Origin: Vibrio crassostreae
Lineage (GTDB): Bacteria; Pseudomonadota; Gammaproteobacteria; Enterobacterales; Vibrionaceae
Assembly (NCBI RefSeq): GCF_024347415.1
Contig: NZ_AP025476.1
Coordinates: 1,054,001-1,118,000 of the forward strand
DNA: 64,000 bases
Direction of reading: 5' to 3'
Part shown: in pieces, positions 9,835 through 18,006 of the stretch
How the letters are laid out: every line of letters starts with the position of its first letter
How positions within the stretch are numbered: position 1 is the first letter of the stretch
The notes under the pieces: generated by a model
What the model was told of the DNA's origin: nothing
The model's database searches: none
The model's input: only the letters and a program-made list of their open reading frames with translations
Position numbers and translations under genes: made by a program

Positions 9835-11485
9835 AGCTAAATTTAAAGTTAGGTTTACAGAAACAGAGAGAGAGCTAACTCTTGATGAGGTTCAACTGAT
9901 AGCTTCATTTGATAGTTGGAATGATTTTGGATATAAAATTCGCTGTAAGTGTAAGCTTTTTAACCCTTATACAGAGAAAGAAGTGTCTTTTGAAAGCTTT
10001 ATAGGCTTTCTGCCACCGTTAAAAGGTAAGGATAGTAATTTATATAAGGATTATTCGAACTACTTTAGCGCTCATGGTACTTCGTTGGCTGATATGATCG
10101 GATACATCGAGCACCTTGAATTAAATGATTCAATTGGTGAGTTTCGTTTCTTTACTATGCTTCCAAGTATGGGAGCTTATAGAGACGCGGTACACCAACT
10201 TGGTCCTGAACTCTTAGCTGACGTATTAGAAGTAATTAACGATTTGGTTTATTACAAAGATAAAAAGGCTAATTGGTTTACAGACGCAATTAACTCGGAA
10301 GCCTTTAGTTTAGGATTCATGCGCAACTCAGAGCCATTTTTTGCGTATAGCAACGCCGATAGCGTGTTAGGAGGCGTAGAAGAAGAGGTCTTTGATGGTA
10401 TATCTCAGAAGCTAACTTTAAAGTATAACCTTGAGGGTTTTAAAAATGAGCATGAGATTAAGCTTAATTATGAACAGTCAGGCTATATACCTAAAAGAAT
10501 AAACATCTTAATAGGGAAAAATGGGTTAGGGAAAAGTCAGGCCTTAAAATCTTTCTGTCGAGCAGCTTTAAGATATCAGGATAACTCAATATCGTTATCG
10601 GATGATACTTTCGGTGATAGGCCTATGATCAACCGTTTATTAGCAATAGCAACACCGGGGGAAACACAGAATACTTTCCCAGCAGAGCGAAGAAAAACAC
10701 AGAAGTTATATTATCGAAGGTTGTCACTGACTAGAAATACACGCTCGATTGCAACAAAATCAATTAGTGAATTACTTGTTCAATTGGCTCGTAATGATGA
10801 AACAATAGGTGAACGCTCTCGTTGGTCATTGTTTTTTGACTCTGTTCAGAACGTTATGCGTACTGAAACTATTTTTGTTCAGCTAAAAGATGAAACCTCA
10901 GTACCTCTAAAAACGATTTTTTACGGTGGTGGGGAGCAAGAGTATCTAATTCGCTGGTCAAAAGTTGACCCGAATATCGATCCTAAGATTAAGTACTCTA
11001 ATAAACTGCATTCAATGAGTAGCGGTCAGCTCACCTTTTTTAAGTTTGCTCTTCTCTGCTGTTTGTACATTGAAAATGGGTCTTTTGTCCTCCTGGACGA
11101 ACCAGAAACTCATATGCATCCAAATATGATTTCTGACTTTGTTGAAATGTTGGATTATATGCTTGAAGTTACTGGATCCCAGGCCTTAATTGCCACTCAT
11201 TCAGCTTACTTTGTTCGTGAAGTGCCTCAAGAACAAGTTCATGTGTTTAAGAAAGAAGCGAACAACGTTTGTATTTCTAATCCTAGACTGACCACATTTG
11301 GTGCGCCTGTTGACTCGATATCACGGTTTGTCTTTGATGACGATGCTGAGAGCAAACTTGCAGAGAAACTGTATCTACGAATCAAAAGGCAAAACACAAC
11401 TTTTGAAGATATTGTTAATACATTAGGTGACGAAATATCGGTAGCTGCAATGATGAAGTTGCGCCAGAAGATGGAAGAAGCATAA
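9824..11485 (+). CDS. AAA (ABC-like) ATPase, Septu PtuA-like
   Basis: The ATG at 9824 is chosen because it overlaps the hsdS stop and has a GGCGG ribosome-binding site; a longer in-frame start at 9752 lies inside hsdS. The 553-residue protein has Walker A GKNGLGKS (231-238), an SSGQ signature near 397 and Walker B LLDEPETH near 424, the layout of OLD/AAA_15/AAA_21 ATPases. Its stop codon overlaps the start of an HNH nuclease gene (TAATG). An ATPase and HNH pair in this order is the composition of Septu (PtuA with PtuB), where the ATPase controls an antiphage nuclease. Attachment to a type I restriction operon suggests coordinated defence. Confidence 0.75.
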   Translation: MEDRAKFKVRFTETERELTLDEVQLIASFDSWNDFGYKIRCKCKLFNPYTEKEVSFESFIGFLPPLKGKDSNLYKDYSNYFSAHGTSLADMIGYIEHLELNDSIGEFRFFTMLPSMGAYRDAVHQLGPELLADVLEVINDLVYYKDKKANWFTDAINSEAFSLGFMRNSEPFFAYSNADSVLGGVEEEVFDGISQKLTLKYNLEGFKNEHEIKLNYEQSGYIPKRINILIGKNGLGKSQALKSFCRAALRYQDNSISLSDDTFGDRPMINRLLAIATPGETQNTFPAERRKTQKLYYRRLSLTRNTRSIATKSISELLVQLARNDETIGERSRWSLFFDSVQNVMRTETIFVQLKDETSVPLKTIFYGGGEQEYLIRWSKVDPNIDPKIKYSNKLHSMSSGQLTFFKFALLCCLYIENGSFVLLDEPETHMHPNMISDFVEMLDYMLEVTGSQALIATHSAYFVREVPQEQVHVFKKEANNVCISNPRLTTFGAPVDSISRFVFDDDAESKLAEKLYLRIKRQNTTFEDIVNTLGDEISVAAMMKLRQKMEEA

Positions 11486-12351
11486 TGAAAAAGCTTTCTA
11501 TTCCTACCTACGACGATATAGATCGGACTACACAAGCATCTGAAAACACCAGAATGAGTAGTTACCCCCAACTTCGAAATCGATTAGAAGATGTCACTAG
11601 CGCATATGATAACTACTTGCGGCAGTCAGGAAGCGCACTGAACATTGGACCTATAGGTATTAGTAATGGTCTAGCAAAAGCTCTGAAGACGCACTACACG
11701 AGCGAACCTGAATGTTTTTCATTTATCCCATTACTACGCAGCTCTTCTAGGCGCGTATGCCCCATGTGCGGCTCTTTGGGGACAGGAACACTCGATCATT
11801 TATTGCCTCAGGCTATCTATCCAGAATTTGCGGTTTTTTCGAAAAACCTAGTACCAGCGTGTGATTGTAATATTAAGCGCCAAGATGTTGTTTCAGGATT
11901 TTGCAATCAATTCAATACTGGTGTAAGAGTTCTACATCCGTATTTTGACGATTGCTTATCAGAGCGACAGATATATTTCTCAATAGAGCCTGTCCCAGAG
12001 TACCCGTTAGCGAAATTTGGGTTGGTATATATCAATCCGAACTGCAACGAATTCCCCTCAATCAAGTTTCACGTGGAGAGTGTCGTCCTTCCTTCGGGCA
12101 TTGTGTCTGAAATGGTGGATATGTGGTCTAGCCTTTGCGAGTATCCGTCTGACAAAATTCACACGCTTCCATCAGATGCAACCATAACTATTGAATGCTT
12201 GAACGAAGCTTTGAGAGATGTACTAGGCAGACACGATCGACAAAAAACAACACCGAACAATTGGGAATCTATTTTTGTCTATTCGATAATTAGTAGTGAA
12301 AGTGCAAAAGAATGGATAGTTGAGAAACACAACTCTCTGATGGAGGAGTGA
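11485..12351 (+). CDS. HNH endonuclease, Septu PtuB-like
   Basis: A 288-residue protein with a central HNH core: CPMC near residues 92-95, the catalytic-type LDH near 104-106, and the Asn and Cys pair around CDCNIK near 127-132. It has no signal peptide. Its start overlaps the stop of the upstream ATPase, which is typical of toxin-like nuclease/ATPase pairs where stoichiometry matters. I infer a Septu-like role in which the ATPase senses infection and the HNH protein cuts nucleic acid. It could also be a nuclease of another ATPase-HNH defence family; the catalytic core is clear, the system name less so. Confidence 0.72.
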   Translation: MKKLSIPTYDDIDRTTQASENTRMSSYPQLRNRLEDVTSAYDNYLRQSGSALNIGPIGISNGLAKALKTHYTSEPECFSFIPLLRSSSRRVCPMCGSLGTGTLDHLLPQAIYPEFAVFSKNLVPACDCNIKRQDVVSGFCNQFNTGVRVLHPYFDDCLSERQIYFSIEPVPEYPLAKFGLVYINPNCNEFPSIKFHVESVVLPSGIVSEMVDMWSSLCEYPSDKIHTLPSDATITIECLNEALRDVLGRHDRQKTTPNNWESIFVYSIISSESAKEWIVEKHNSLMEE

Positions 12352-12557
12352 GCTGAGCTTCTACAACGTCTCAAACAAAAACCTGACTGCTATAACTCAA
12401 ACCATTTTTCAGCAGAAAGATTGCAGAATTGGCAAGATTTACAATAGGTCCTTAAAGGTAGCATTGACACCATTGTTCCTGAGTAATTAGAGATCTCTGA
12501 AGAGTTTTCCAACTGGGAATACAGTCTTTGTTATTTGATGTTAGTTAACGGGTTTTT

Positions 12558-12586
12558 TTGGTAGCAACTTGGAAATGTACTACACT
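12558..12586 (+). promoter_or_regulatory. Predicted sigma-70 promoter of tniQ-cas
   Basis: TTGGTA at 12558-12563 and TACACT at 12581-12586 are separated by exactly 17 bp. The -10 element overlaps the left arm of the palindrome at 12583-12613, so a protein on the palindrome would block the promoter. It lies 35 bp upstream of the tniQ start. Confidence 0.5.
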
Positions 12587-12613
12587 AAAACTTAGATATT
12601 CTAAGTTTTAGTG
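12583..12613. promoter_or_regulatory. 31 bp palindromic operator candidate before tniQ
   Basis: Two 14 bp arms (CACTAAAACTTAGA at 12583-12596 and TCTAAGTTTTAGTG at 12600-12613) are perfect inverted repeats around TAT. It covers the predicted -10 region and start point, and there is no T-run, so an operator is more likely than a terminator. Many I-F3 transposons encode a small Xre-type repressor acting on the tniQ-cas promoter; no such gene is in the window, so the regulator would have to be encoded elsewhere. Confidence 0.6.
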
Positions 12614-12620
12614 GTGGCAT

Positions 12621-13832
12621 GTGAAAACGGACATTCAACTTTACCCTGACGAATCGCTCGAAAGCTTCTTGTTGCGCTTATCGCAAGAGCAAGGTTACGA
12701 GCGATTCTCTCATTTCGCCGAAGATATCTGGTTCGACACCATGGATCAGCATGAGGCGATTGCTGGTGCTTTCCCCTTAGATCTCAACCTAGTTAATATC
12801 TACCACGCTCAAACCACAAGCCAAATGCGGGTGCGGGTTCTTATTCATCTTGAGAACCAATTAAAGCTCAATAACTTTGGTGTATTGCGCCTAGCGCTAT
12901 CACATTCAAAAGCTCAATTCTCTCCGCAATACAAAGCCGTACACAGATTTGGTTCTGACTATCCTTATGCTTTTCTTCGCAAACGCTTCACGCCTATTTG
13001 CCCGCTGTGTATTGACGAAGCTCCTTACATTCGCCAGCAGTGGCAATTTATCTCTCACCAAGCTTGTGAACATCATGGCTGTAAGCTGATTCATCACTGC
13101 CCTGAGTGTAAGTTGAGGCTTGAATACCAAAGTACCGAGAGTAGTAGCCAATGTGAATGTGGTTTTGAACTCCGAAACTCGCCAGTAGAAGGTGCGCCAG
13201 AGGTTGAGGTATTAGTTGCTCAATGGTTATCGGGAAATGATTCAAAACCCTTGGGATTACTAAAGGGAGAAATGACGTTATCTGAGCGCTATGGTTTTTT
13301 ACTGTGGTATGTAAATCGCCATGGTGATATCGATGACCTCAGTTTTGAGTCATTCATTGAATATTGTGGCTCTTGGCCAACGGCATTGTGGCAAGACCTT
13401 GATGCCTTAAAAGAGAAGGCAGAACTTATTCGAGTAAAAGATTGGAAGAAGATGTTTTTCAATGAAGCTTTTGGTGCTCTGCTTAAAGATTGCCGTCAGT
13501 TACCCAGTCGGCAGTTGAGTCACAATATCGTACTGACACGGGTGTTAGCTTACTTTGCAAAGTTGATGGCAACAGTACCTTCAAGTGCGAAAGGAAATAT
13601 CGGTGATGTACTGCTCAGCCCCTTAGAAGCTTCTACATTGCTCTCTTGTACAACGGATGAAGTGTATCGGTTGTATGAGTTTGGTGAGATCAAAGCCGCG
13701 ATTAGGCCGCGAATGCATACAAAGATAGCGAGTCACGAGTCGGCGTTTACTCTAAGAAGTGTCATCGAAACAAAGTTGATTCGAATGAGCTCTGAAAGTG
13801 ATGGTTTAAGCGTGTATCTACCTGAGTGGTAA
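12621..13832 (+). CDS. tniQ: TniQ (TnsD-like) targeting protein of the CRISPR-associated transposon
   Basis: TniQ joins the Cascade complex at its Cas6 end and links target recognition to TnsC. The GTG start is used because it lies just after the operator and keeps the PDESLESFLLRL motif that opens TniQ proteins (residues 8-19). Zinc-binding cysteines and histidines follow: CPLC near 127-130, CEHHGC near 149-154, CPEC near 160-163 and CECG near 178-181. At 403 aa it is close to the TniQ of the well-studied Vibrio element Tn6677 (about 394 aa). It overlaps or abuts cas8 and heads the operon. Confidence 0.93.
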   Translation: MKTDIQLYPDESLESFLLRLSQEQGYERFSHFAEDIWFDTMDQHEAIAGAFPLDLNLVNIYHAQTTSQMRVRVLIHLENQLKLNNFGVLRLALSHSKAQFSPQYKAVHRFGSDYPYAFLRKRFTPICPLCIDEAPYIRQQWQFISHQACEHHGCKLIHHCPECKLRLEYQSTESSSQCECGFELRNSPVEGAPEVEVLVAQWLSGNDSKPLGLLKGEMTLSERYGFLLWYVNRHGDIDDLSFESFIEYCGSWPTALWQDLDALKEKAELIRVKDWKKMFFNEAFGALLKDCRQLPSRQLSHNIVLTRVLAYFAKLMATVPSSAKGNIGDVLLSPLEASTLLSCTTDEVYRLYEFGEIKAAIRPRMHTKIASHESAFTLRSVIETKLIRMSSESDGLSVYLPEW

Positions 13833-13834
13833 TT

Positions 13835-15922
13835 ATGACGAAATTAAGTGACTTATTAACAATTGAAGACGAAGCAGTAAAGCAGTCTGCTTTAAAGAAG
13901 ATGTTCATGCCCTATACGGAAGATGTCTGTGTTGAAGGGTGTGAAAAAGAAGCATTAACGATCTTGCTTAATCTCAGTTCAAGCCATCAAGCGGATAGAT
14001 GCTCGGATTGGTTGGATGTTGCCCGTGCTAAAAGGCATTTAAAAGCCGCAGAGAACCTAGAGGCATCCCTTGATGAGATCAAATGGTTCCACACCCATAA
14101 TCTCAAGTTCCCAGACTGCCGAGTTAAAGATCAGCGAATAATTGCACAGCCTCTTGTGACAACCGAGGCATTTATTTCAAACGCAGTATTAGAGCAACGC
14201 TTGGGGTGGGCGCATAACTCTGCAGTGTATCGCCATACATTGTGGTTATTGAATCCTTTCCGCTGGCAATCACAGTCCGTGAGTCTTCTTTCACTTGTTC
14301 AGCAAGAAACCTCTGTTTGGGTTGAGCTGCTAAAAGAATTTGGTTTAGGCATTAAGTCACTTGCTCGCTTAAAACATACAATTGAAGAACAACTTCCTGA
14401 AAATAGTTTTCCTGACAGTGTCAGCACTTACAGCAAGCAACTGCGGTTTCCATGGGGGGATGATTATGTTTCGGTGACCCCAGTGGTCAGTCATGCCATC
14501 CAAAGAGAGTTAGAAGTGAGATCGAGAAGTCGAGAAAGTAAGCTCAGCTTTGTGTCTTCATCGCTGCCAAACTCGGCAAGTATCGGGAATCTGTGTGGCA
14601 GTTTAGGTGGGCATATGAAAGTCCTAAACTACCCGCTAGACGTCAAACCAGCGCAGGGTGGGACGTTAACTGAAAGTCGCAAAAAGAGTGGCCACTACTT
14701 TGATGACTATCAGGTAACTAACGCTAAAATCTGTCAGGTGTTAAATCATCTAATTGGTTCAGAGCCATCAAAAACACAGAAGCAAAGGGAGAGCGCTCGT
14801 AAGGTTAGAAGTAAGATATTGCGAAAGCAGATAGCCCTGTGGATGCTTCCATTAATTGAGTTAAGAGATATCGTTGATGCTGACCCTAATCAACAGCAAT
14901 TGGAACATGATGGCTCTTTAGTTCAATCCTTTTTGGCGCTACCAGAATCGGACCTAGGCTCTTTAGCTAGTGAGTTTAATCGTCGCTTGCATCTCACGTT
15001 TCAGAATAACAAGTATGCTGCGAAGTTTGCCTATCACCCTAAGCTTATGCAGGTCGTTAAAGCCCAAATCGTATGGATACTTGAACAGCTCAGTAAACCA
15101 AATGGCAATGAAGATAAGGTAACGGGTGAGCAGTATATCTATTTGTCATCAATGAGAGTGCAAGATGCGGTCGCAATGAGTAGCCCATATCTGTGTGGTG
15201 CTCCTTCTTTGGCGGCTATTTGGGGGTTCATGCACCATTACCAAAGAGAGTTTAATAAGCTAGTTAATTGTGATTCCCCGTTTGAGTTTTCGAGTTTCTC
15301 TTTTTATGTTCGAAGCGAGAATATTCAATCGATCGCGAAGCTTACCGAGCCTAACTCGGTCGCTAAAGCGCGAACGGTTTCTAACGCGAAGCGACCAACT
15401 ATTCGTAGTGAACGATTGGCGGACCTAGAAATAGACTTAGTTATCAGAATCCACAGTGACAGCCGAATTTCAGACTTTAAGTCCGCGCTTAAAACGGCAC
15501 TTCCCGTAGCTTTTGCCGGAGGGGCATTATACCAACCACAGCTATCGACGCAGATTGAGTGGCTAAGGACGTTTACCAGTAGGAGCGAGCTTTTCCATGT
15601 CTTAAAAGGGTTGCCAGCATACGGACGATGGTTATATCCAAGTGAGAACCAGTCGAGTGACTTTGATGACCTAGAGCATTTAATAACGAAAGACGCTGAT
15701 AATTTGCCGGTTTCGATTGGCTACCATTTGTTAGAGCGTCCAACTAAACGGGACAACTCAATCACCAGTTGTCACGCTTATGCAGAGAATGTGATAGGAC
15801 TTGCTCTGCGAGTTAGCCCCATAGAAGTACGTTTTAGTGGAAGAGATCACTTTTTAAACCACGCCTTTTGGTCGATAGAATGCAGTAGCGAAACTATTCT
15901 TATAAAAAACTATAGGGATTAA
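13835..15922 (+). CDS. cas8: Cas8f/Cas5f fusion, large subunit of I-F3 Cascade
   Basis: The first gene after tniQ in an I-F3 operon is the fused Cas8-Cas5, which binds the crRNA 5' handle, reads the PAM and starts R-loop formation. The assignment rests mainly on position, length (695 aa, close to the known 640-700) and absence of any other large subunit gene; individual motifs are poorly conserved in this family. ATG 13835, 2 nt after the tniQ stop, is preferred to an in-frame GTG at 13826 that would overlap tniQ. The protein ends in a basic, globular region and abuts cas7 (6 bp gap). Confidence 0.88.
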   Translation: MTKLSDLLTIEDEAVKQSALKKMFMPYTEDVCVEGCEKEALTILLNLSSSHQADRCSDWLDVARAKRHLKAAENLEASLDEIKWFHTHNLKFPDCRVKDQRIIAQPLVTTEAFISNAVLEQRLGWAHNSAVYRHTLWLLNPFRWQSQSVSLLSLVQQETSVWVELLKEFGLGIKSLARLKHTIEEQLPENSFPDSVSTYSKQLRFPWGDDYVSVTPVVSHAIQRELEVRSRSRESKLSFVSSSLPNSASIGNLCGSLGGHMKVLNYPLDVKPAQGGTLTESRKKSGHYFDDYQVTNAKICQVLNHLIGSEPSKTQKQRESARKVRSKILRKQIALWMLPLIELRDIVDADPNQQQLEHDGSLVQSFLALPESDLGSLASEFNRRLHLTFQNNKYAAKFAYHPKLMQVVKAQIVWILEQLSKPNGNEDKVTGEQYIYLSSMRVQDAVAMSSPYLCGAPSLAAIWGFMHHYQREFNKLVNCDSPFEFSSFSFYVRSENIQSIAKLTEPNSVAKARTVSNAKRPTIRSERLADLEIDLVIRIHSDSRISDFKSALKTALPVAFAGGALYQPQLSTQIEWLRTFTSRSELFHVLKGLPAYGRWLYPSENQSSDFDDLEHLITKDADNLPVSIGYHLLERPTKRDNSITSCHAYAENVIGLALRVSPIEVRFSGRDHFLNHAFWSIECSSETILIKNYRD

Positions 15923-15928
15923 TCGTTT

Positions 15929-16960
15929 ATGGAACTTTGCACTCAGCTAAACTACGTTCGATCACTCTCTGCTGGCAAAGCATATTTCTACTATCTATCT
16001 AAAAGTGGTGAGATGTGTCCCCTTGAAATTGATAGAACTAGGTTGCGCGCACCAAAAGGTGGTTATGCAGAAGCGTATAAAGGGGGCAAGTTCGTAGGAA
16101 AGAATGTTGCTCCACAAGATTTAGCATACTCCAATCCTCAGTTCATCGAAGAGTGTTATGTCAAACCTGGTGTTGATGATATCTACTGTGCATTCCCCCT
16201 TCGAATTCGAGCAAACTCTCTAACTCCAGATACCTGTAGTGATGATGAAGTGCGCTCTAAACTTTCGTTACTTGCTAAAACATATGAAGAGCTCAATGGG
16301 TATCAGGAACTTGCTCTACGATACGCGAAGAATATACTGCTTGGCCGTTGGCTGTGGCGCAACAGAGAGTGTCGAAAATTGTCGATAGAAGTGACCACCA
16401 GTGATTCACAAATCTTGATTGTCGAGAATGCAACAAGGCTTTCTTGGTATGGTCATTGGGGTGAGGCTTCAGAAGAATGCCTAGAAAAGCTCACAGCCTA
16501 TTTGATGCGAGCCCTTTCCGATCCGACCGAATATTTCTATATGGATGTAAAAGCTAAAATCGGAGTTGGTTGGGGAGATGAGGTTTACCCAAGCCAAGAG
16601 TTTTTAGGTAGCCGAGAAGATGGTGTTCCTACTAAGCAGTTAGCTACTGTCGAACTATTGAACGGAAAGGAAACTGTTGCATTTCATGGTCAAAAAGTTG
16701 GAGCCGCGTTGCAATCGATTGACGATTGGTGGCATGAAAACGCAGATAAACCCTTAAGAGTGAATGAGTATGGAGCTGACCGAGAGTACGTTATAGCAAG
16801 GCGACATGTTTCCTATGGAAATGACTTTTACCAGTTAGTCAGAAATACGGAGAATTGGATTGAGACAATGACAGCTTCTCAGACCATCCCAAATGACGTG
16901 CACTTTATTATGTCGGTCTTGATTAAAGGTGGTCTCTTCAATTGTTCCAAAGCGAAGTAA
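15929..16960 (+). CDS. cas7: Cas7f (Csy3) backbone subunit of I-F3 Cascade
   Basis: The 343-residue protein is the filament-forming Csy3-type subunit that coats the crRNA spacer, with six copies in a normal complex. Features that fit are the N-terminal LSAGKAYFYYLS segment, a GRWLWRNR motif near residues 146-153, and the length (330-350 in the family). It lies between cas8 and cas6 with gaps of a few nucleotides, the invariant order of type I-F operons. Periodic flipping of every sixth guide base by Cas7 is relevant to the spacer described below. Confidence 0.92.
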   Translation: MELCTQLNYVRSLSAGKAYFYYLSKSGEMCPLEIDRTRLRAPKGGYAEAYKGGKFVGKNVAPQDLAYSNPQFIEECYVKPGVDDIYCAFPLRIRANSLTPDTCSDDEVRSKLSLLAKTYEELNGYQELALRYAKNILLGRWLWRNRECRKLSIEVTTSDSQILIVENATRLSWYGHWGEASEECLEKLTAYLMRALSDPTEYFYMDVKAKIGVGWGDEVYPSQEFLGSREDGVPTKQLATVELLNGKETVAFHGQKVGAALQSIDDWWHENADKPLRVNEYGADREYVIARRHVSYGNDFYQLVRNTENWIETMTASQTIPNDVHFIMSVLIKGGLFNCSKAK

Positions 16961-16962
16961 GG

Positions 16963-17574
16963 ATGACTATGACGACGCGTTACTACTTCTGTATACGTTA
17001 TACCCCTGTTCAAGCCGACTATGAGCTGTTAGCAGGACGTTGTATCTCTCAAATGCACTTGTTTATGGTCAATAACCGACAAGCCATCAATAAAATAGGC
17101 GTGAGTTTTCCCGACTGGAGTGATGTTACGGTTGGTCAAACCATAGCCTTTGTTGCTGAAGATAAAGAGATGATGGTCGGACTCTCTTTTCAACCCTATT
17201 TTTCTGTGATGGTAAATGAAGGTTTGTTTGAGATCTCCAGTGTTTGTGAGGTGCCTGACACTGCGGTTGAGGTGAGGTTTACCCGTAATCAAACGATTGG
17301 GAAAAGCTTTTTAGGCTCTAAGAAGCGTCGAATCAAACGAAGCATGGCGAGAGCCGAACTATCTGGTGTTGAATCATCATTACCAGTCACTAATGAAGAG
17401 CGGGTCATCGATAGTTTTCATCGAATACCAATCTCCAGCGGTTCATCAGCGCAAGATTATATTTTGTTCGTGCAAAAGGAGTCTGTCGGTGAGCGCGTTG
17501 CAGCAAACTTTAATAGCTATGGTTTAGCCACCAATCAAGAAAGCAGAGGAACAGTACCTGATTTACGTTTCTAA
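16963..17574 (+). CDS. cas6: Cas6f (Csy4) crRNA-processing endoribonuclease
   Basis: Cuts the CRISPR transcript at the 3' side of the repeat hairpin and stays bound to it. Start ATG 16963 follows the cas7 stop by 2 nt; a TTG at 16942 would overlap cas7. The stretch QMH...INKIGVSFPDW matches the Csy4 region in which the helix carries the catalytic histidine, here H32, followed by the conserved GVSFPDW. The C-terminal part has a basic arginine-rich helix (SKKRRIKRSMARAEL near 116-130) for hairpin binding and ends with the usual SYGL near 185. At 203 aa it has normal length. Confidence 0.92.
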   Translation: MTMTTRYYFCIRYTPVQADYELLAGRCISQMHLFMVNNRQAINKIGVSFPDWSDVTVGQTIAFVAEDKEMMVGLSFQPYFSVMVNEGLFEISSVCEVPDTAVEVRFTRNQTIGKSFLGSKKRRIKRSMARAELSGVESSLPVTNEERVIDSFHRIPISSGSSAQDYILFVQKESVGERVAANFNSYGLATNQESRGTVPDLRF

Positions 17575-17703
17575 CCCTTTTTGTTAAGATCTTTTTTTAG
17601 ATCTTTAAAAACAAGGACTTACAGAACTAAGAATAAAAAGGGTATTTTTGGGTTTTGTGATGTAAAACCAGTGGCATAGACGGTTTAGTGACTATAGTTA
17701 ACA

Positions 17704-17836
17704 GTGACCTGCCGCATAGGCAGCTAAGAACATATGTTTGCGCTGGTTACGTAGCAAGAGACGTGTCCTGCCGCATAGGCAGCTAAGAATAGGCCAGGAA
17801 GAAAGCAACCTTCCTGCTGAACAAGTAGTTAAAATC
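17704..17836 (+). CRISPR. Mini-CRISPR: two repeats, one normal spacer, one ffs-like spacer and a degenerate third repeat
   Basis: Repeats of 28 bp lie at 17704-17731 and 17763-17790. They differ only at position 4 (A/T) and position 28 (C/T), and both contain CTGCCGCATAGGCAG, a 5 bp stem with a 5 nt loop as in all type I-F repeats. Spacer 1 (17732-17762) is 31 nt. From 17791 a second spacer begins with AGGCCAGGAAGAAAGCAACC, which resembles the apical part of SRP RNA. At 17809-17836 a decayed repeat can be aligned, in which CTGCT/AGTAG still pair (one G-U) around a 5 nt loop. Taken at face value, spacer 2 is then only 18 nt long. A terminator starts at 17837. Confidence 0.88.
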
Positions 17837-17870
17837 AAAGCCATCAAGTTTAAGCTTGGTGGCTTTTTTT
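17837..17870 (+). terminator. Rho-independent terminator of the CRISPR transcript
   Basis: AAAGCCA and CAAG on the left pair with CTTG and TGGCTTT on the right (one T-G pair between them) around a 6 nt loop, followed by a run of T. It directly follows the degenerate third repeat. Confidence 0.8.
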
Positions 17871-18006
17871 GCTGGCTTTGAATGTTACCTCGTTACAAAT
17901 CCATTGTTCGAGATATATTCATTAGAGCTCTTTCGCTAATCAGTTTCGCCAAATTGAATCAGTAGACACAATGCTTGTCCTTACAGTGATTGGAAGAGCT
18001 ATAAAG

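Noticed and set aside
12583..12613. Palindrome before tniQ as a terminator of the upstream HNH gene
   Set aside because: It has no T-run on either side and overlaps a well-spaced promoter.
17586..17605. Palindrome AAGATCT...AGATCTT after cas6 as a terminator
   Set aside because: Both arms are short and no proper T-run follows, so it could equally be part of the CRISPR leader. Not annotated as a terminator.
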